Assembly: GCA_026713245.1 (NCBI GenBank)
Contig: JAPOOU010000144.1
Coordinates: 1 to 54,089 of the forward strand
Origin: Chloroflexota bacterium
Lineage (GTDB): Bacteria > Chloroflexota > Anaerolineae > Aggregatilineales > Phototrophicaceae
Direction: 5' to 3'
Length of the DNA: 54,089 nt
Position numbers and translations under genes: made by a program. This document shows positions 19,421-28,769 of this stretch, one piece after another (position 1 is the first letter of the stretch; each line of letters opens with the position of its first letter). The notes under the pieces are model-generated. The model was not told where the DNA came from and did not search any database. It saw nothing but the letters and a program-made list of their open reading frames with translations.

Positions 19421-20584
19421 ATGGTCGAAGTTGTCATCGTCGACGCCATTCGCAGTCCTCTGGGCAAGCGCAATGGCTGGCTGCGCGAGCAGCATCCTGT
19501 CAAGCTGGGATCTCACGTCGTTAGAGCGCTGCTAGAACGTAGCGGACTGGACGGAGCCGTAGTCGACCATGTGATCTTCGGTTGCGTCAGCCAGGTCGCT
19601 GAGCAGACACTCAACATTGCTCGCAATGTCGTGCTGGATGCCGAGCTTCCCGTTGAGGTGCCAGCTACGGCGATCGATTTCCAATGCGGCAGCAGCCAGC
19701 AGTCGATCCATCTCGCTGCGGCAATGGTGAGTTCGGGGCAAGCGGATACAGTCATCGCTGGTGGCGTGGAAAGCATGACGCGGGTGCCGATGGGTTCGAG
19801 CCTGGGCATTGGCGGCGCATCGCCGTTTACGGACAACATTATGGAGTCCCACAATATGATCCCGCAAGGCATCGCCTCGGACGAAATCGCCGCAAAGTGG
19901 GGCATCACTCGCCTGGAAATGGATGAATTGAGCCTGACGAGCCACCGACGGGCCTGGAAAGCCACCGAAGCCGGCCTGTTGAGAAGAGAAATCGCGCCTG
20001 TTCAGGGTGTTGATGATGCGGGCAACTCGTTCCTGGTCGAGCGAGATCAAGGCATTCGCCCCTCGACGACGCTGGAAAAAATGGCGCAACTCGAGCCCGT
20101 ATTTACGCCGGACGGCGTCACCACCGCCGGCAACAGCAGTCAGATCAGTGACGGAGCGGCGGCTGTCCTGGTGATGAGCGCTGCAAAGGCGGCGCAGTTG
20201 TCCTTAGAACCGCGCGCGCGCATAGTGGAGGCGACAACTGTCGGCAGCGACCCGCATCTGATGCTTACCGGGCCGATACCCGCCACAGAAAAGGTGCTGC
20301 GGCGCGCCGGAATGGCCCTCGGGGAAATTGACCTCTTCGAGGTCAACGAGGCATTCGCGTCGGTACCGCGGATCTGGGAGCGGGACGTCGGCGGCGATCT
20401 CAGTCGTGTCAACATTCATGGCGGCGCCATCGCCCTGGGGCACCCGCTGGGCGGGTCCGGCGCGCGATTGATGACCGCGCTGATCAACGCGCTGGAAACG
20501 ACTGGCTCGCGTTTTGGCTTACAGACCATGTGCTGCGGCGGCGGCATGGCGACCGCGACCATCATCGAGCGGATCGAGAGCTGA
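19421..20584 (+). CDS. thiolase (acetyl-CoA acetyltransferase family)
   Basis: VEVVIVDAIRSPLGKRNG, DFQCGSSQQSIHLAA (nucleophile Cys), NVNEAFASVP, HGGAIALGHPLGGSGARL, CCGGGMATATIIE. Confidence 0.92.
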   Translation: MVEVVIVDAIRSPLGKRNGWLREQHPVKLGSHVVRALLERSGLDGAVVDHVIFGCVSQVAEQTLNIARNVVLDAELPVEVPATAIDFQCGSSQQSIHLAAAMVSSGQADTVIAGGVESMTRVPMGSSLGIGGASPFTDNIMESHNMIPQGIASDEIAAKWGITRLEMDELSLTSHRRAWKATEAGLLRREIAPVQGVDDAGNSFLVERDQGIRPSTTLEKMAQLEPVFTPDGVTTAGNSSQISDGAAAVLVMSAAKAAQLSLEPRARIVEATTVGSDPHLMLTGPIPATEKVLRRAGMALGEIDLFEVNEAFASVPRIWERDVGGDLSRVNIHGGAIALGHPLGGSGARLMTALINALETTGSRFGLQTMCCGGGMATATIIERIES

Positions 20585-20650
20585 CGCGGCCCGGTCCTGG
20601 CGGGCGGCAAAGTCGTTGCACTGGAAATTCAGCGATTACTGCGTTGGCGC

Positions 20651-21934
20651 TTAACCTGTCTGGCCGACAGGCGCGGGCGTCGGGCGTACGCCAACGCCGA
20701 CAGGCGCGCTCTCGTTGCCGACGCCGGCGCTTGTCCCCGGCGACGTAACCGTCTGGTTGGGCGCCGGGCACAACTCATTTGCCTTGTCGCGTTTGTCCGC
20801 GATGGTGGCGCGGCCGATAGTCGTCACTGCCGGCTGCAATGCCAAGGCTGCCTCGTACTGGTCGCGCGCCCGGCAGTGATCACCCCGGAAGGACAGCGCA
20901 TCCCCGTAATTTCGATGCGCCCCCTGCAATTCGGTCATGATCTGGCCGTTCAAGTAATTCCCGAGGCGATGTTCGTAGGCGATGATACTGAGAAGGCGGA
21001 CGGCTTCGCCAGGATTGGCGATCTTCAATTGCAGGCCTCTCAGGTAGAGTTCGGCAACAGTGCGCTCGTAGTTTAACCCTTCGAGATCGCCGTAGTTTTC
21101 AGCGCGTCCCGTCGTCAAGATCGCCTCGGATAATCTTCCGCCGCGGAAGAGCCTGGTCGCTTGGGACGTGAGCGCGGCAAACAAGAGTTCGCGCACGCGA
21201 TCACGTTGAAAGCTCTGGTCAAGCGCGATAATGGCATCCAGCGTGTCCACTGCGCGCTGGTATTCCTGCGACACGATATTTGCCTGCGCCTCCAGCAGCA
21301 AAGCTTCCAAATCGTATACCGGGCTATCCTCTATTGTCGCCGCCGCAATCGCCGCTCGAGACGGCATGGTGGCAGTGGGCTGGACCGGCTCTGTTGGCTG
21401 TGGAATAGCGGTCGGCTGAGACCGTTGATAAAGGGCGGTCGCCGCTGGGATGATTTCGCTGAGGCAGGGCGGCGCCGGCGTTATCATGAGCAAAAAAGCG
21501 AGCCTTGTCCGCAACAATTGCTGGTTGCCGGCGTCCATATCAACCTGAATGCGCTCGCACTGTTCTCTCGTATCCGCTTCTCCAGTGGCGGTCGCGTTTT
21601 CGCGCGCGACTGCGATGCCGGAATTCCAGCCGGCATAGGCGGATGCCAAGGCGATCAGGGCCGCGAGGACGGTGCAGACGAATACAACCATTGCCCAGAG
21701 CAGACAGCCCAGGCCTTGGCGCGAAGCGCGCCTCTCGTCGTGATTCGTGATCTGCCCGGGCTGGTACGGATTGCCGGGTTGGTGGTCTGCTGATGATTGC
21801 GTCAAGCGAGCGGGTCCCGTCCCTAGGCGGAGAAGCGGCGAGTATTGTAGCCGACGGTCATGTTCTGCGCTAGCCGACGCCTGCCCGATTGCCCGGTGCG
21901 GTAGCGTATCGAAGTCTGTTGAAATATAGAACAA
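20651..21934 (-). CDS. membrane-anchored repeat-containing protein of unknown function (TPR-like)
   Basis: TM segment GCLLWAMVVFVCTVLAALIALASAYAGW; proline-rich linker; helical repeats such as ALLLEAQANIVSQEYQRAVDTLDAIIALDQ; true start uncertain. Confidence 0.55.
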   Translation of the reverse strand: MFYISTDFDTLPHRAIGQASASAEHDRRLQYSPLLRLGTGPARLTQSSADHQPGNPYQPGQITNHDERRASRQGLGCLLWAMVVFVCTVLAALIALASAYAGWNSGIAVARENATATGEADTREQCERIQVDMDAGNQQLLRTRLAFLLMITPAPPCLSEIIPAATALYQRSQPTAIPQPTEPVQPTATMPSRAAIAAATIEDSPVYDLEALLLEAQANIVSQEYQRAVDTLDAIIALDQSFQRDRVRELLFAALTSQATRLFRGGRLSEAILTTGRAENYGDLEGLNYERTVAELYLRGLQLKIANPGEAVRLLSIIAYEHRLGNYLNGQIMTELQGAHRNYGDALSFRGDHCRARDQYEAALALQPAVTTIGRATIADKRDKANELCPAPNQTVTSPGTSAGVGNESAPVGVGVRPTPAPVGQTG

Positions 21935-22288
21935 CAGCCGCCTGACAGCCGGTAGGGACTACTTCTGTGAGTCGCCCGCATAACATGCAAAAAGGCGCAA
22001 GTTATGTCACGGTAGTCCGGTCATAAAAGCCTGTCATGTACTCAGCGTCTCACGGGGGAAGTTGAACCCAGCGCCGATTCACAATCTCATACCGCCAAGC
22101 CGCCCCGGCTTATCGAGTCAGAAATAATTCATGCCGCGGTCACAACGCGAATTCAATGGACTGCGAACAGCCGGATAATACTCGGCGACTGTGGGGCTGT
22201 ATTGAGGGTTTAACGGGTGTATACGGGTTGATAAGCGGGTCTTTAGGGCTTGTTGCTGCGCCGCCGGCATTAGGCGCGCGGTCGTTGC

Positions 22289-23128
22289 TCAGATCAACCT
22301 TGTCTGCAATTGCGGCAAAAGAACCTCGCTGATCTTCAAATCATGCCGCTGTCGATCAAGGAAATAGCTGACCGATTCGTAACCGACGCTTTCGAGCTTG
22401 TCAAGCGCTTTGTCGAAGTCGGCGCCTACACGGTACGCGTCATGCGAGTCGGAGCCGAGCACGACCGGGATATTTCGCCCCGCCATCTCCCGCAAGATCT
22501 CCATGCCGGGATTCATTTCCGGGTAGGGTTTGTTGACGCCGCTAGTATTGAGTTCCATAGCGATGCCGGCGCGCGCAACGCGATCCAGAGCGCGACGAAT
22601 CGTATCAAGATGATCGGCGACGTCGTATTGTTTGGGATGCACGATCTTGACGATGTCGGGATGGCTAAGACAGTCGAACAGGCCGGATTCCGCCGCATTT
22701 GTCAGGTTCTCGAAGTAGCTCCGTTCGTATGCCAGGCGCGACGCGCCTTCGAGATAGATCGCTTGGTATTCCTGAGTCTGTGGGTGGACCGAGCCCAGGA
22801 TATAGCTGAAATCGGCTTTCTTGTGCAAATCCTCCAGCCAACTCTCCATACCGGGCATGTAATCGCTTTCCAGGCCCAGGCGCACATCGACGCGCCCCGC
22901 AAAATCCTCGCGCGTTTTTTCGATCATGGCCACATATTGAGGCAGTTGATTGATGCTCATGCGCGCGCCGGGGTTCCAGCCAAAAGGCATGGGACTGTGG
23001 CAAGTGAAGCTGATGCCGCGCAAGCCCTTCTTCTCGGCTTCCGCCGCGTAATCGGCGGGAGCGCCACGGGCGTGTTTGCACAGGGGAGTGTGCATATGAG
23101 AATCGTACATGTTTGGCTCAATGGGCAT
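22289..23128 (-). CDS. PHP-domain phosphatase, histidinol-phosphatase family
   Basis: DSHMHTPLCKHARGAPADYAAEAEKKGLRGISFTCHSP; LGLESDYMPGMESWL; SHPDIVK; VLGSDSH. Confidence 0.85.
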   Translation of the reverse strand: MPIEPNMYDSHMHTPLCKHARGAPADYAAEAEKKGLRGISFTCHSPMPFGWNPGARMSINQLPQYVAMIEKTREDFAGRVDVRLGLESDYMPGMESWLEDLHKKADFSYILGSVHPQTQEYQAIYLEGASRLAYERSYFENLTNAAESGLFDCLSHPDIVKIVHPKQYDVADHLDTIRRALDRVARAGIAMELNTSGVNKPYPEMNPGMEILREMAGRNIPVVLGSDSHDAYRVGADFDKALDKLESVGYESVSYFLDRQRHDLKISEVLLPQLQTRLI

Positions 23129-23306
23129 GGCGGCTCCAGGGACTGAATGCGGACGCAACAACGGCGCCCATTTTGGCCTAGAAGCGGGGAGATGTCTATT
23201 GCGGGTTTGATGCCCTATTAGTTCGACATGGTTGCCAGCAGGCGCCTGCGATGTCGGTTATCGCGTTAGAGATTGTGATCAACTGGATTAAGGCCGTCGC
23301 ATGTCC

Positions 23307-23672
23307 TCAGCTCGTCGCCGCCCGCACAATGTCTGCGATCCTGGCTTCGGTCGCCTCGTCCAACTCGGGCTCGGCAAGGAACCAGGCGTTGGCGATGAGC
23401 TTGTCGGGCGCATCCTCGTCGATGAGTATGTTCGCTTTTTCGGTGAGGCCAAAGGTGACATAATCGTCCATACGAATGAAAACCAGGACCGGACCGCTCT
23501 TGGCGTAGCCTGGCATGCCGTACCACAGTCTCGGCTTGAGATCGGGATTGGCCGCCATGATGATTTCATGCAGGCGCTGGCCTATCGAGGCCTGGGCGCC
23601 GAACATTTGCGGGATTTTCTCGAGTACCGCCGCTAAATTGTCGGCATCCTTCTGCGCTTTTTTGGTTGCCAT
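23307..23672 (-). CDS. DUF1801-family protein
   Basis: LHEIIMAANPDLKPRLWYGMPGYAKSGPVLVFIRMDDYVTFGL is the DUF1801 pattern. Confidence 0.75.
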   Translation of the reverse strand: MATKKAQKDADNLAAVLEKIPQMFGAQASIGQRLHEIIMAANPDLKPRLWYGMPGYAKSGPVLVFIRMDDYVTFGLTEKANILIDEDAPDKLIANAWFLAEPELDEATEARIADIVRAATS

Positions 23673-23832
23673 ATAAGCTCCTTTTCTTCAAGCAAGAACA
23701 CCATAGAGACCTGTGCGCATATGCAGAAGTATTCGGGAAGATTCTTCATTAGTCAAGTTGTCGCTACTGGCGGATTGCCGCTGCCCGGGGGCGAGGCGCG
23801 CGAACCGAGGCGTAGACGCGTTCCGGCGCCAC

Positions 23833-25368
23833 TCAGGTAAACCGGGACAGCCGGCGCATGTTCCGTCGATTGTCTCGGTAGAGATCGCGATAAATGGAAT
23901 AGAGTTCGTCGTAAATCGCTTTCCTCCCCGAGTTGGGCAGAATGCGGCGGTCAATCCGCACCCAGGCGTCGTGTAGAGGAGCGAAATCATCAAAAATGCC
24001 GGCCGCCATTCCGGCCAGGTAGGCATCGCCATAAGCCGCGCCAATCGTTTGGCGCGGTATGTCTTGCGGCAAGCCCGCGACGTCGCTGCATATTTGCAGC
24101 CAAAGCGGATCCTGCACGCCGCCGCCGATGGCAACCAGGCGCTGCGGCCGAGCCTCGATTTCACTCATGGCTTCAATGTTGTGGCGCAAGCCATAGCCGA
24201 TGCTTTCGAGAAGGCTGCGGTAGAGATGCGCGCGACTGTGGCTGAGGCTCAAGCCGAAGATCATGCCCTTGGCATGCACATCGTTAATGGGGGTGCGCTC
24301 GCCGCTGAAATAGGGCAGGGTGATCAAGCCGTCGCTGCCGGCGTCGATGCGCGAGGCGATCTTTGAAAGCAAGGCGAAGGCGTTCACGCCTTCTTCCTCC
24401 GCTCGCTGCCGCTCGGCATGTGCCAGTTCATCGCGGAACCAGGTCAGCAGCGCGCCCGATGTCGACAAGCCCGCCGCCAGAATGGCGCTGCCCGGCACAA
24501 TACCCACGGAGGCCCAGAGATCGCGGTGCGGGCGATAGGCTGCCGTGGTCTGGATGAGGAAAAGCGTCGTGCCGTACATCACCATCAGATCGCCGGTGTT
24601 GGTCGCCCCCGCGGCAATCGCCTCGGCGAGCGCGTCGGCCGTGCCGGCAGCGACAGGCGTGCCGAGGGGGATTCCAGTCTCATCGGCGGCTTGCGCTGTG
24701 ATCGCGCCGGCTTGCTCCCCGGACCAGAGTGTCTCCGGCAACCATTCTATGGGACAAATCCGCTCGACCCAGTCCCGGCGCCAGGCCAGTTGATGCACGT
24801 CGAAGAAGGGAGCGAAGTAAGGCGCGACATAGTTGTCGACGACAAAGCGGCCGGTCAGGCGGTAAACAAGGTAGGTTGACGCGGTGACGATCTTGCGGGT
24901 GCGCTCGAATAGCTCGGGCTGATGGCGGCGGTACCAAAGTACTTTGGGGCCCACTGACTGCGCCGAGAGCGATTGACCGGCGCGCGCGAAAATCTCATCT
25001 TCTCCCAGTTCCGCTGTCAGGTCGTCGATCTCTTGACCGGCGCGGGTGTCGATGCCGTAGAGGATGGAGGGACGCAGTGGATTGTAGCTTGAGTCGAGCG
25101 GGAGCATGGTGGGCGCAATTGCGCTGGTGGCGACGCCGGCGATGCGCGCCGGATCAATAGCCGCAGTGTCGATCAGAGCGCGGGAAATCGTACAAAAGTC
25201 GCGCCACCAGACAGCGTCCGCATCTTGTTCCGCCCAGCCGGGCTGCGGGATATCAAAGCCGTGCGGCGTCGTGTGCTCGGCGAGCGCCTGGCCATCAAGG
25301 CCGACCAGTACGCCCTTGGAACTGGAAGTGCCAATATCAATGCCCAGCAGCAGCCGATCGTCCTTCAT
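23833..25368 (-). CDS. FGGY-family carbohydrate kinase (xylulokinase-like)
   Basis: LLLGIDIGTSSSKGVLVGLDG; PGWAEQDADAVWWRDF; YFSGERTPINDVHAKGMIFGLSLSHSRAHLYRSLLE; LVAIGGGVQDPLWLQICSDVAG. Confidence 0.88.
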   Translation of the reverse strand: MKDDRLLLGIDIGTSSSKGVLVGLDGQALAEHTTPHGFDIPQPGWAEQDADAVWWRDFCTISRALIDTAAIDPARIAGVATSAIAPTMLPLDSSYNPLRPSILYGIDTRAGQEIDDLTAELGEDEIFARAGQSLSAQSVGPKVLWYRRHQPELFERTRKIVTASTYLVYRLTGRFVVDNYVAPYFAPFFDVHQLAWRRDWVERICPIEWLPETLWSGEQAGAITAQAADETGIPLGTPVAAGTADALAEAIAAGATNTGDLMVMYGTTLFLIQTTAAYRPHRDLWASVGIVPGSAILAAGLSTSGALLTWFRDELAHAERQRAEEEGVNAFALLSKIASRIDAGSDGLITLPYFSGERTPINDVHAKGMIFGLSLSHSRAHLYRSLLESIGYGLRHNIEAMSEIEARPQRLVAIGGGVQDPLWLQICSDVAGLPQDIPRQTIGAAYGDAYLAGMAAGIFDDFAPLHDAWVRIDRRILPNSGRKAIYDELYSIYRDLYRDNRRNMRRLSRFT

Positions 25369-25381
25369 TAGCCCCGCATTT

Positions 25382-26413
25382 CTACTCTAAGTCGACGGGT
25401 TTGCCGGTACGCGCCGATTCTTCGACTGCGCAGAGCACGCGCGTGACCAGCGCCGCTTCGGCGCCCGTCGCCAGCACGGGCTTGTCCTGAACAACGGCAT
25501 CGACGAAGCGGGCGATAGCTTCCAGCACGAAGCCGCTCATGCGTGCCGAACTGGCGTCGAGCGTGAAACCCAGTACATCGGGCAGACTGACCGAATCGCG
25601 CGTGTACTTCTCGACAGTACGGTGATCGGAGGTGTTGATGTAGAGCACGCCTTCGCTGCCCAATACTTCCATCTTGAAGTTGAAGACATTGGGCTCGGTC
25701 TCGGGCAGGATCCAACTGTTCTCAAGCGTGACGACCGCGCCCTTTGCGAACTCAACAATAGCGACATGGAAATCTTGCGTATCGACGCCTTGGCCGCGCA
25801 AGACGCCCGAACGACTGACGGCATAGACGCGAACTGGCTTGTCATTCAGCAGCCAATGGGACATATCAAATGTGTGACTGGCCAGGAACCAGAGCGCCGA
25901 GCTCTTGTCTGCCCAGGGCAGCATTTGCCTGGGCACAAATGTCGTATTGCTCAGGCGAGCGTAAATGTATTTGAGATCGCCGAGTTCGCCGTCCAGAACA
26001 CTTTGCCGCGCCTGAACAAACGGCGGATTAACGCGGTTGTGAAAGTCGACCATGAGCTTGACACCGGCTTTTTCGACAGCTTCCAGGATGGCGTCAGCAT
26101 CTTCGACGGTGGTGGCCAGCGGCTTTTCTACCAGGATATGTTTGCCGGCCTTTGCAGCGGCCACGGCCAGATCGCGATGCGCGAAATCGGGCGTGGCGAT
26201 GGATACGGCGGCGATATCGTCCCGCGCCAGCAGTTCGCGATAGTCGGTGTAAACGTGGGGCACGCTGTATCGCTCCGCGATTTCGCGCGCCCTTTCCTCG
26301 TCCAGATCGCAGACGGCGAGCAGGTCCGCTTGTGGCATATTATGGTAGACGTGCGCATGCCAGGCGCCGCCGACAATGCCCGTCCCGATCACGCCGAATC
26401 CTGTTTGACTCAT
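25382..26413 (-). CDS. Gfo/Idh/MocA-family oxidoreductase
   Basis: GVIGTGIVGGAWHAHVY; AVSIATPDFAHRDLAVAAAKAGKHILVEKPLATTVEDADAI. Confidence 0.92.
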   Translation of the reverse strand: MSQTGFGVIGTGIVGGAWHAHVYHNMPQADLLAVCDLDEERAREIAERYSVPHVYTDYRELLARDDIAAVSIATPDFAHRDLAVAAAKAGKHILVEKPLATTVEDADAILEAVEKAGVKLMVDFHNRVNPPFVQARQSVLDGELGDLKYIYARLSNTTFVPRQMLPWADKSSALWFLASHTFDMSHWLLNDKPVRVYAVSRSGVLRGQGVDTQDFHVAIVEFAKGAVVTLENSWILPETEPNVFNFKMEVLGSEGVLYINTSDHRTVEKYTRDSVSLPDVLGFTLDASSARMSGFVLEAIARFVDAVVQDKPVLATGAEAALVTRVLCAVEESARTGKPVDLE

Positions 26414-26568
26414 GTCAACTCCTTCTCGATGAAAACGTGAATCACAAACTCATGTCATTACCGGTATTATTAGCTGTTTTCGAGTTTGCCTAGCATTTGC
26501 TTGAAATTTGCTTCGACATCCCTTATACTGGCGACTGACGCGTGGATGCCATTTTCCAAGGAACCTTC

Positions 26569-26877
26569 ATGGACATTGAAGACAAGTTAAACCAGCACGA
26601 ACGCAGCATTGGGTGGATCGAGGGGAAATTAGAATCCCTGGCCACAAAAGAATTCGTCCGTAAGGAAGTCAATGACGCCGTCAAAGCGATCGATGCAAAG
26701 ATTGATGCGTTGAATACAGACATAAGCGACCAGATAAAACAATTGAGTAATAATATTGAGAAAGAGCGTAGCTGGCGCATGAAAGTCACTGGCGGCGTCA
26801 GTATTCTGGCGCTGGTCTTGGTTGCTATTTCCAGTCTAGTGACGACTCTCGTTAGTCTTGGCATCATCACCGCCTAA
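26569..26877 (+). CDS. small coiled-coil protein with C-terminal transmembrane helix
   Basis: Heptad-like region MDIEDKLNQHERSIGWIEGKLESLATKEFVRKEV then MKVTGGVSILALVLVAISSLVTTLVSLGII; start placed after AAGGAACC. Confidence 0.6.
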   Translation: MDIEDKLNQHERSIGWIEGKLESLATKEFVRKEVNDAVKAIDAKIDALNTDISDQIKQLSNNIEKERSWRMKVTGGVSILALVLVAISSLVTTLVSLGIITA

Positions 26878-26948
26878 TGTAACCATATTTCACGCGTGAC
26901 GCCACAAAGCCAAGCCTGCCGATATGTTTGCCACCGGGCGACGGACGG

Positions 26949-27779
26949 CTAGCCCTTCACCGCGCCAAATGTCAAGCCGCGCACCACGTAGCGCCCCAGA
27001 ACCAGGAAAATGAGCATTGGCGGCAGCATGGCCACTACGGCTGTCGCCGCGATCTGATTCCAGTAGACGCCAGTAGAGGCGAAAAAGCTGATGGTGCCGA
27101 CCGGCAGCGTCGTCGTGCTTTGCTTGCTGAGAATGAGCGGGAAAAGCACGTTGTTCCAACTAAAGACGAAGGTGAACATGGACGTGACGATGATGCCGGG
27201 CAAGGCAAGCGGAATTATGATGCGGAAGAAGGCGGACAAGCGCGTGGCGCCGTCGACCCAAGCGGCTTCTTCCAAATCAAGCGGCACTTCGTCCATGAAG
27301 CTCTTGAGCAGCCAGACCGAGAAAGGAATCGCCAGCGTCTGCAAAGTGAGGATCATCGCCTGGTAAGTGCCGGCCCAGCCGATGCGCGACATGAGGATGA
27401 AATAAGGGATGACAAAGACGATCGGAGGCGCGATCAGCAGGCTGATGTACCAGTTCATGATGAAGTCCTTGCCGCGCAGGGCGAAACGCGAAAGCGCGTA
27501 AGCGGCCGACATGGCAAAAGGCAAGCTGAGCAAGGTGGCCCCCGTGCTGACGATAACGCTGTTGAACACTTGCGGCCGGTTGTTGCCCGGGTCAACGAAT
27601 GTACGCTCGAAGGATTGCAGCGTCGGCTCGAAGAAGAGCTGCGGCGGGATGGTATAGGCTTCGCTGGGATGCCGGAACGCCAAGAGGATGAACCAGAGAA
27701 TGGGACCGAGGAAGAAGATCATGACCAGCGCCATGAGCGCGTAAATTACAATACGATGCCGGGTCCGCAGCGTCTTCAT
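26949..27779 (-). CDS. carbohydrate ABC transporter permease (MalG-like)
   Basis: EEAAWVDGATRLSAFFRIIIPLALPGI EAA loop; six-TM profile. Confidence 0.9.
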   Translation of the reverse strand: MKTLRTRHRIVIYALMALVMIFFLGPILWFILLAFRHPSEAYTIPPQLFFEPTLQSFERTFVDPGNNRPQVFNSVIVSTGATLLSLPFAMSAAYALSRFALRGKDFIMNWYISLLIAPPIVFVIPYFILMSRIGWAGTYQAMILTLQTLAIPFSVWLLKSFMDEVPLDLEEAAWVDGATRLSAFFRIIIPLALPGIIVTSMFTFVFSWNNVLFPLILSKQSTTTLPVGTISFFASTGVYWNQIAATAVVAMLPPMLIFLVLGRYVVRGLTFGAVKG

Positions 27780-27782
27780 GAC

Positions 27783-28673
27783 CTACCATTCCCGCTTGCG
27801 GAAGATGAATATGATGTACAGATTGATGATGACGGTGACGATGATGACCACCAGCCAGGTCATGGCGGCGGTCAAGCCGATGTTGTAATTGACCAGACCT
27901 TCGCGATAGAGATTGAAGCTGAGCGTGCGCGACGAGGTGCCGGGTCCGCCGCCGGTCAAAACGAAGACCAGATCAAAGCTGTTGAATAGCTGCATGAAGC
28001 GGATCATGACCAGGAAGGCGGCAATGGGGCGCAGCAGCGGCAGCGTTATCGACCAGAACATGCGCCAGGGGGAAGCGCCGTCCACTTGCGCCGCTTCCTT
28101 GACTTCTTCCGATATCGACAGCAAACCAGCATAAAGCACAATTGCGAAAAAGGGCGTCCATTGCCAGGTATCCACCATGCCGATGGCAAAGAGGGCGCTG
28201 CCGGCGTAACCCAGAATACCTTGCGGCGGCACGGGAAAGCCAATGCCTTCCAGCAGCCAGGGCAGCAATCCTCCCTTGGGCTCCAGCAAGTAGCGGAAGA
28301 GAAAACCCGCCACCACCGGCGCCAGTGTGGTCGGCATAATGAGCAGAGCGCGGCAGAAGCCCATGCCGCGCAAGTGGGTATGCAGCAGGAGCGCGACGCC
28401 CATCCCAAGCCAGAATTGCGCCAAAGTGCCCAGACCAGCCAGCAGAAGCGTGTTCTTCAGCGCTTCGGTAAAGGGCGTGACCTGGAAGACCATGCGATAG
28501 TTGTCCAGGCCGGAGTGATAAAGCGGGACGGCGCTGGTCTGCAAGTTCCAGAACCAGAAGCTGTTGCGCAGGGCGAAGCCCAGCGGATACAAAATCAGCG
28601 CCAGCAAAATGATGATTGACGGCGCGAGCAGCAGGTATGGCAGTCGTCTGTTGAGATTGTGGCGGTTCTGCAA
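27783..28673 (-). CDS. sugar ABC transporter permease (MalF/UgpA-like)
   Basis: EVKEAAQVDGASPWRMFWSITLPLLRPIAAFLV EAA loop; adjacent to MalG-like permease. Confidence 0.9.
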   Translation of the reverse strand: MQNRHNLNRRLPYLLLAPSIIILLALILYPLGFALRNSFWFWNLQTSAVPLYHSGLDNYRMVFQVTPFTEALKNTLLLAGLGTLAQFWLGMGVALLLHTHLRGMGFCRALLIMPTTLAPVVAGFLFRYLLEPKGGLLPWLLEGIGFPVPPQGILGYAGSALFAIGMVDTWQWTPFFAIVLYAGLLSISEEVKEAAQVDGASPWRMFWSITLPLLRPIAAFLVMIRFMQLFNSFDLVFVLTGGGPGTSSRTLSFNLYREGLVNYNIGLTAAMTWLVVIIVTVIINLYIIFIFRKREW

Positions 28674-28687
28674 ACCCCTCCCCCCAA

Positions 28688-28715
28688 CCCCCTCCCCAAT
28701 GCATTGGAGAGGGGG
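28688..28715. repeat. intercistronic near-perfect hairpin CCCCCTCCCCAATG/CATTGGAGAGGGGG
   Basis: 14-position inverted repeat with one mismatch between binding-protein and permease genes. Confidence 0.7.
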
Positions 28716-28769
28716 AGTTGAAGCGCAAATACGATGGAAATGAGTTGTGAAAGCGCTCGTCGATCCGTG

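Noticed and set aside
26928-27989. 353 aa plus-strand ORF
   Set aside because: Antisense to ABC permease genes; composition (His/Asp/Arg/Gln rich) typical of shadow ORFs.
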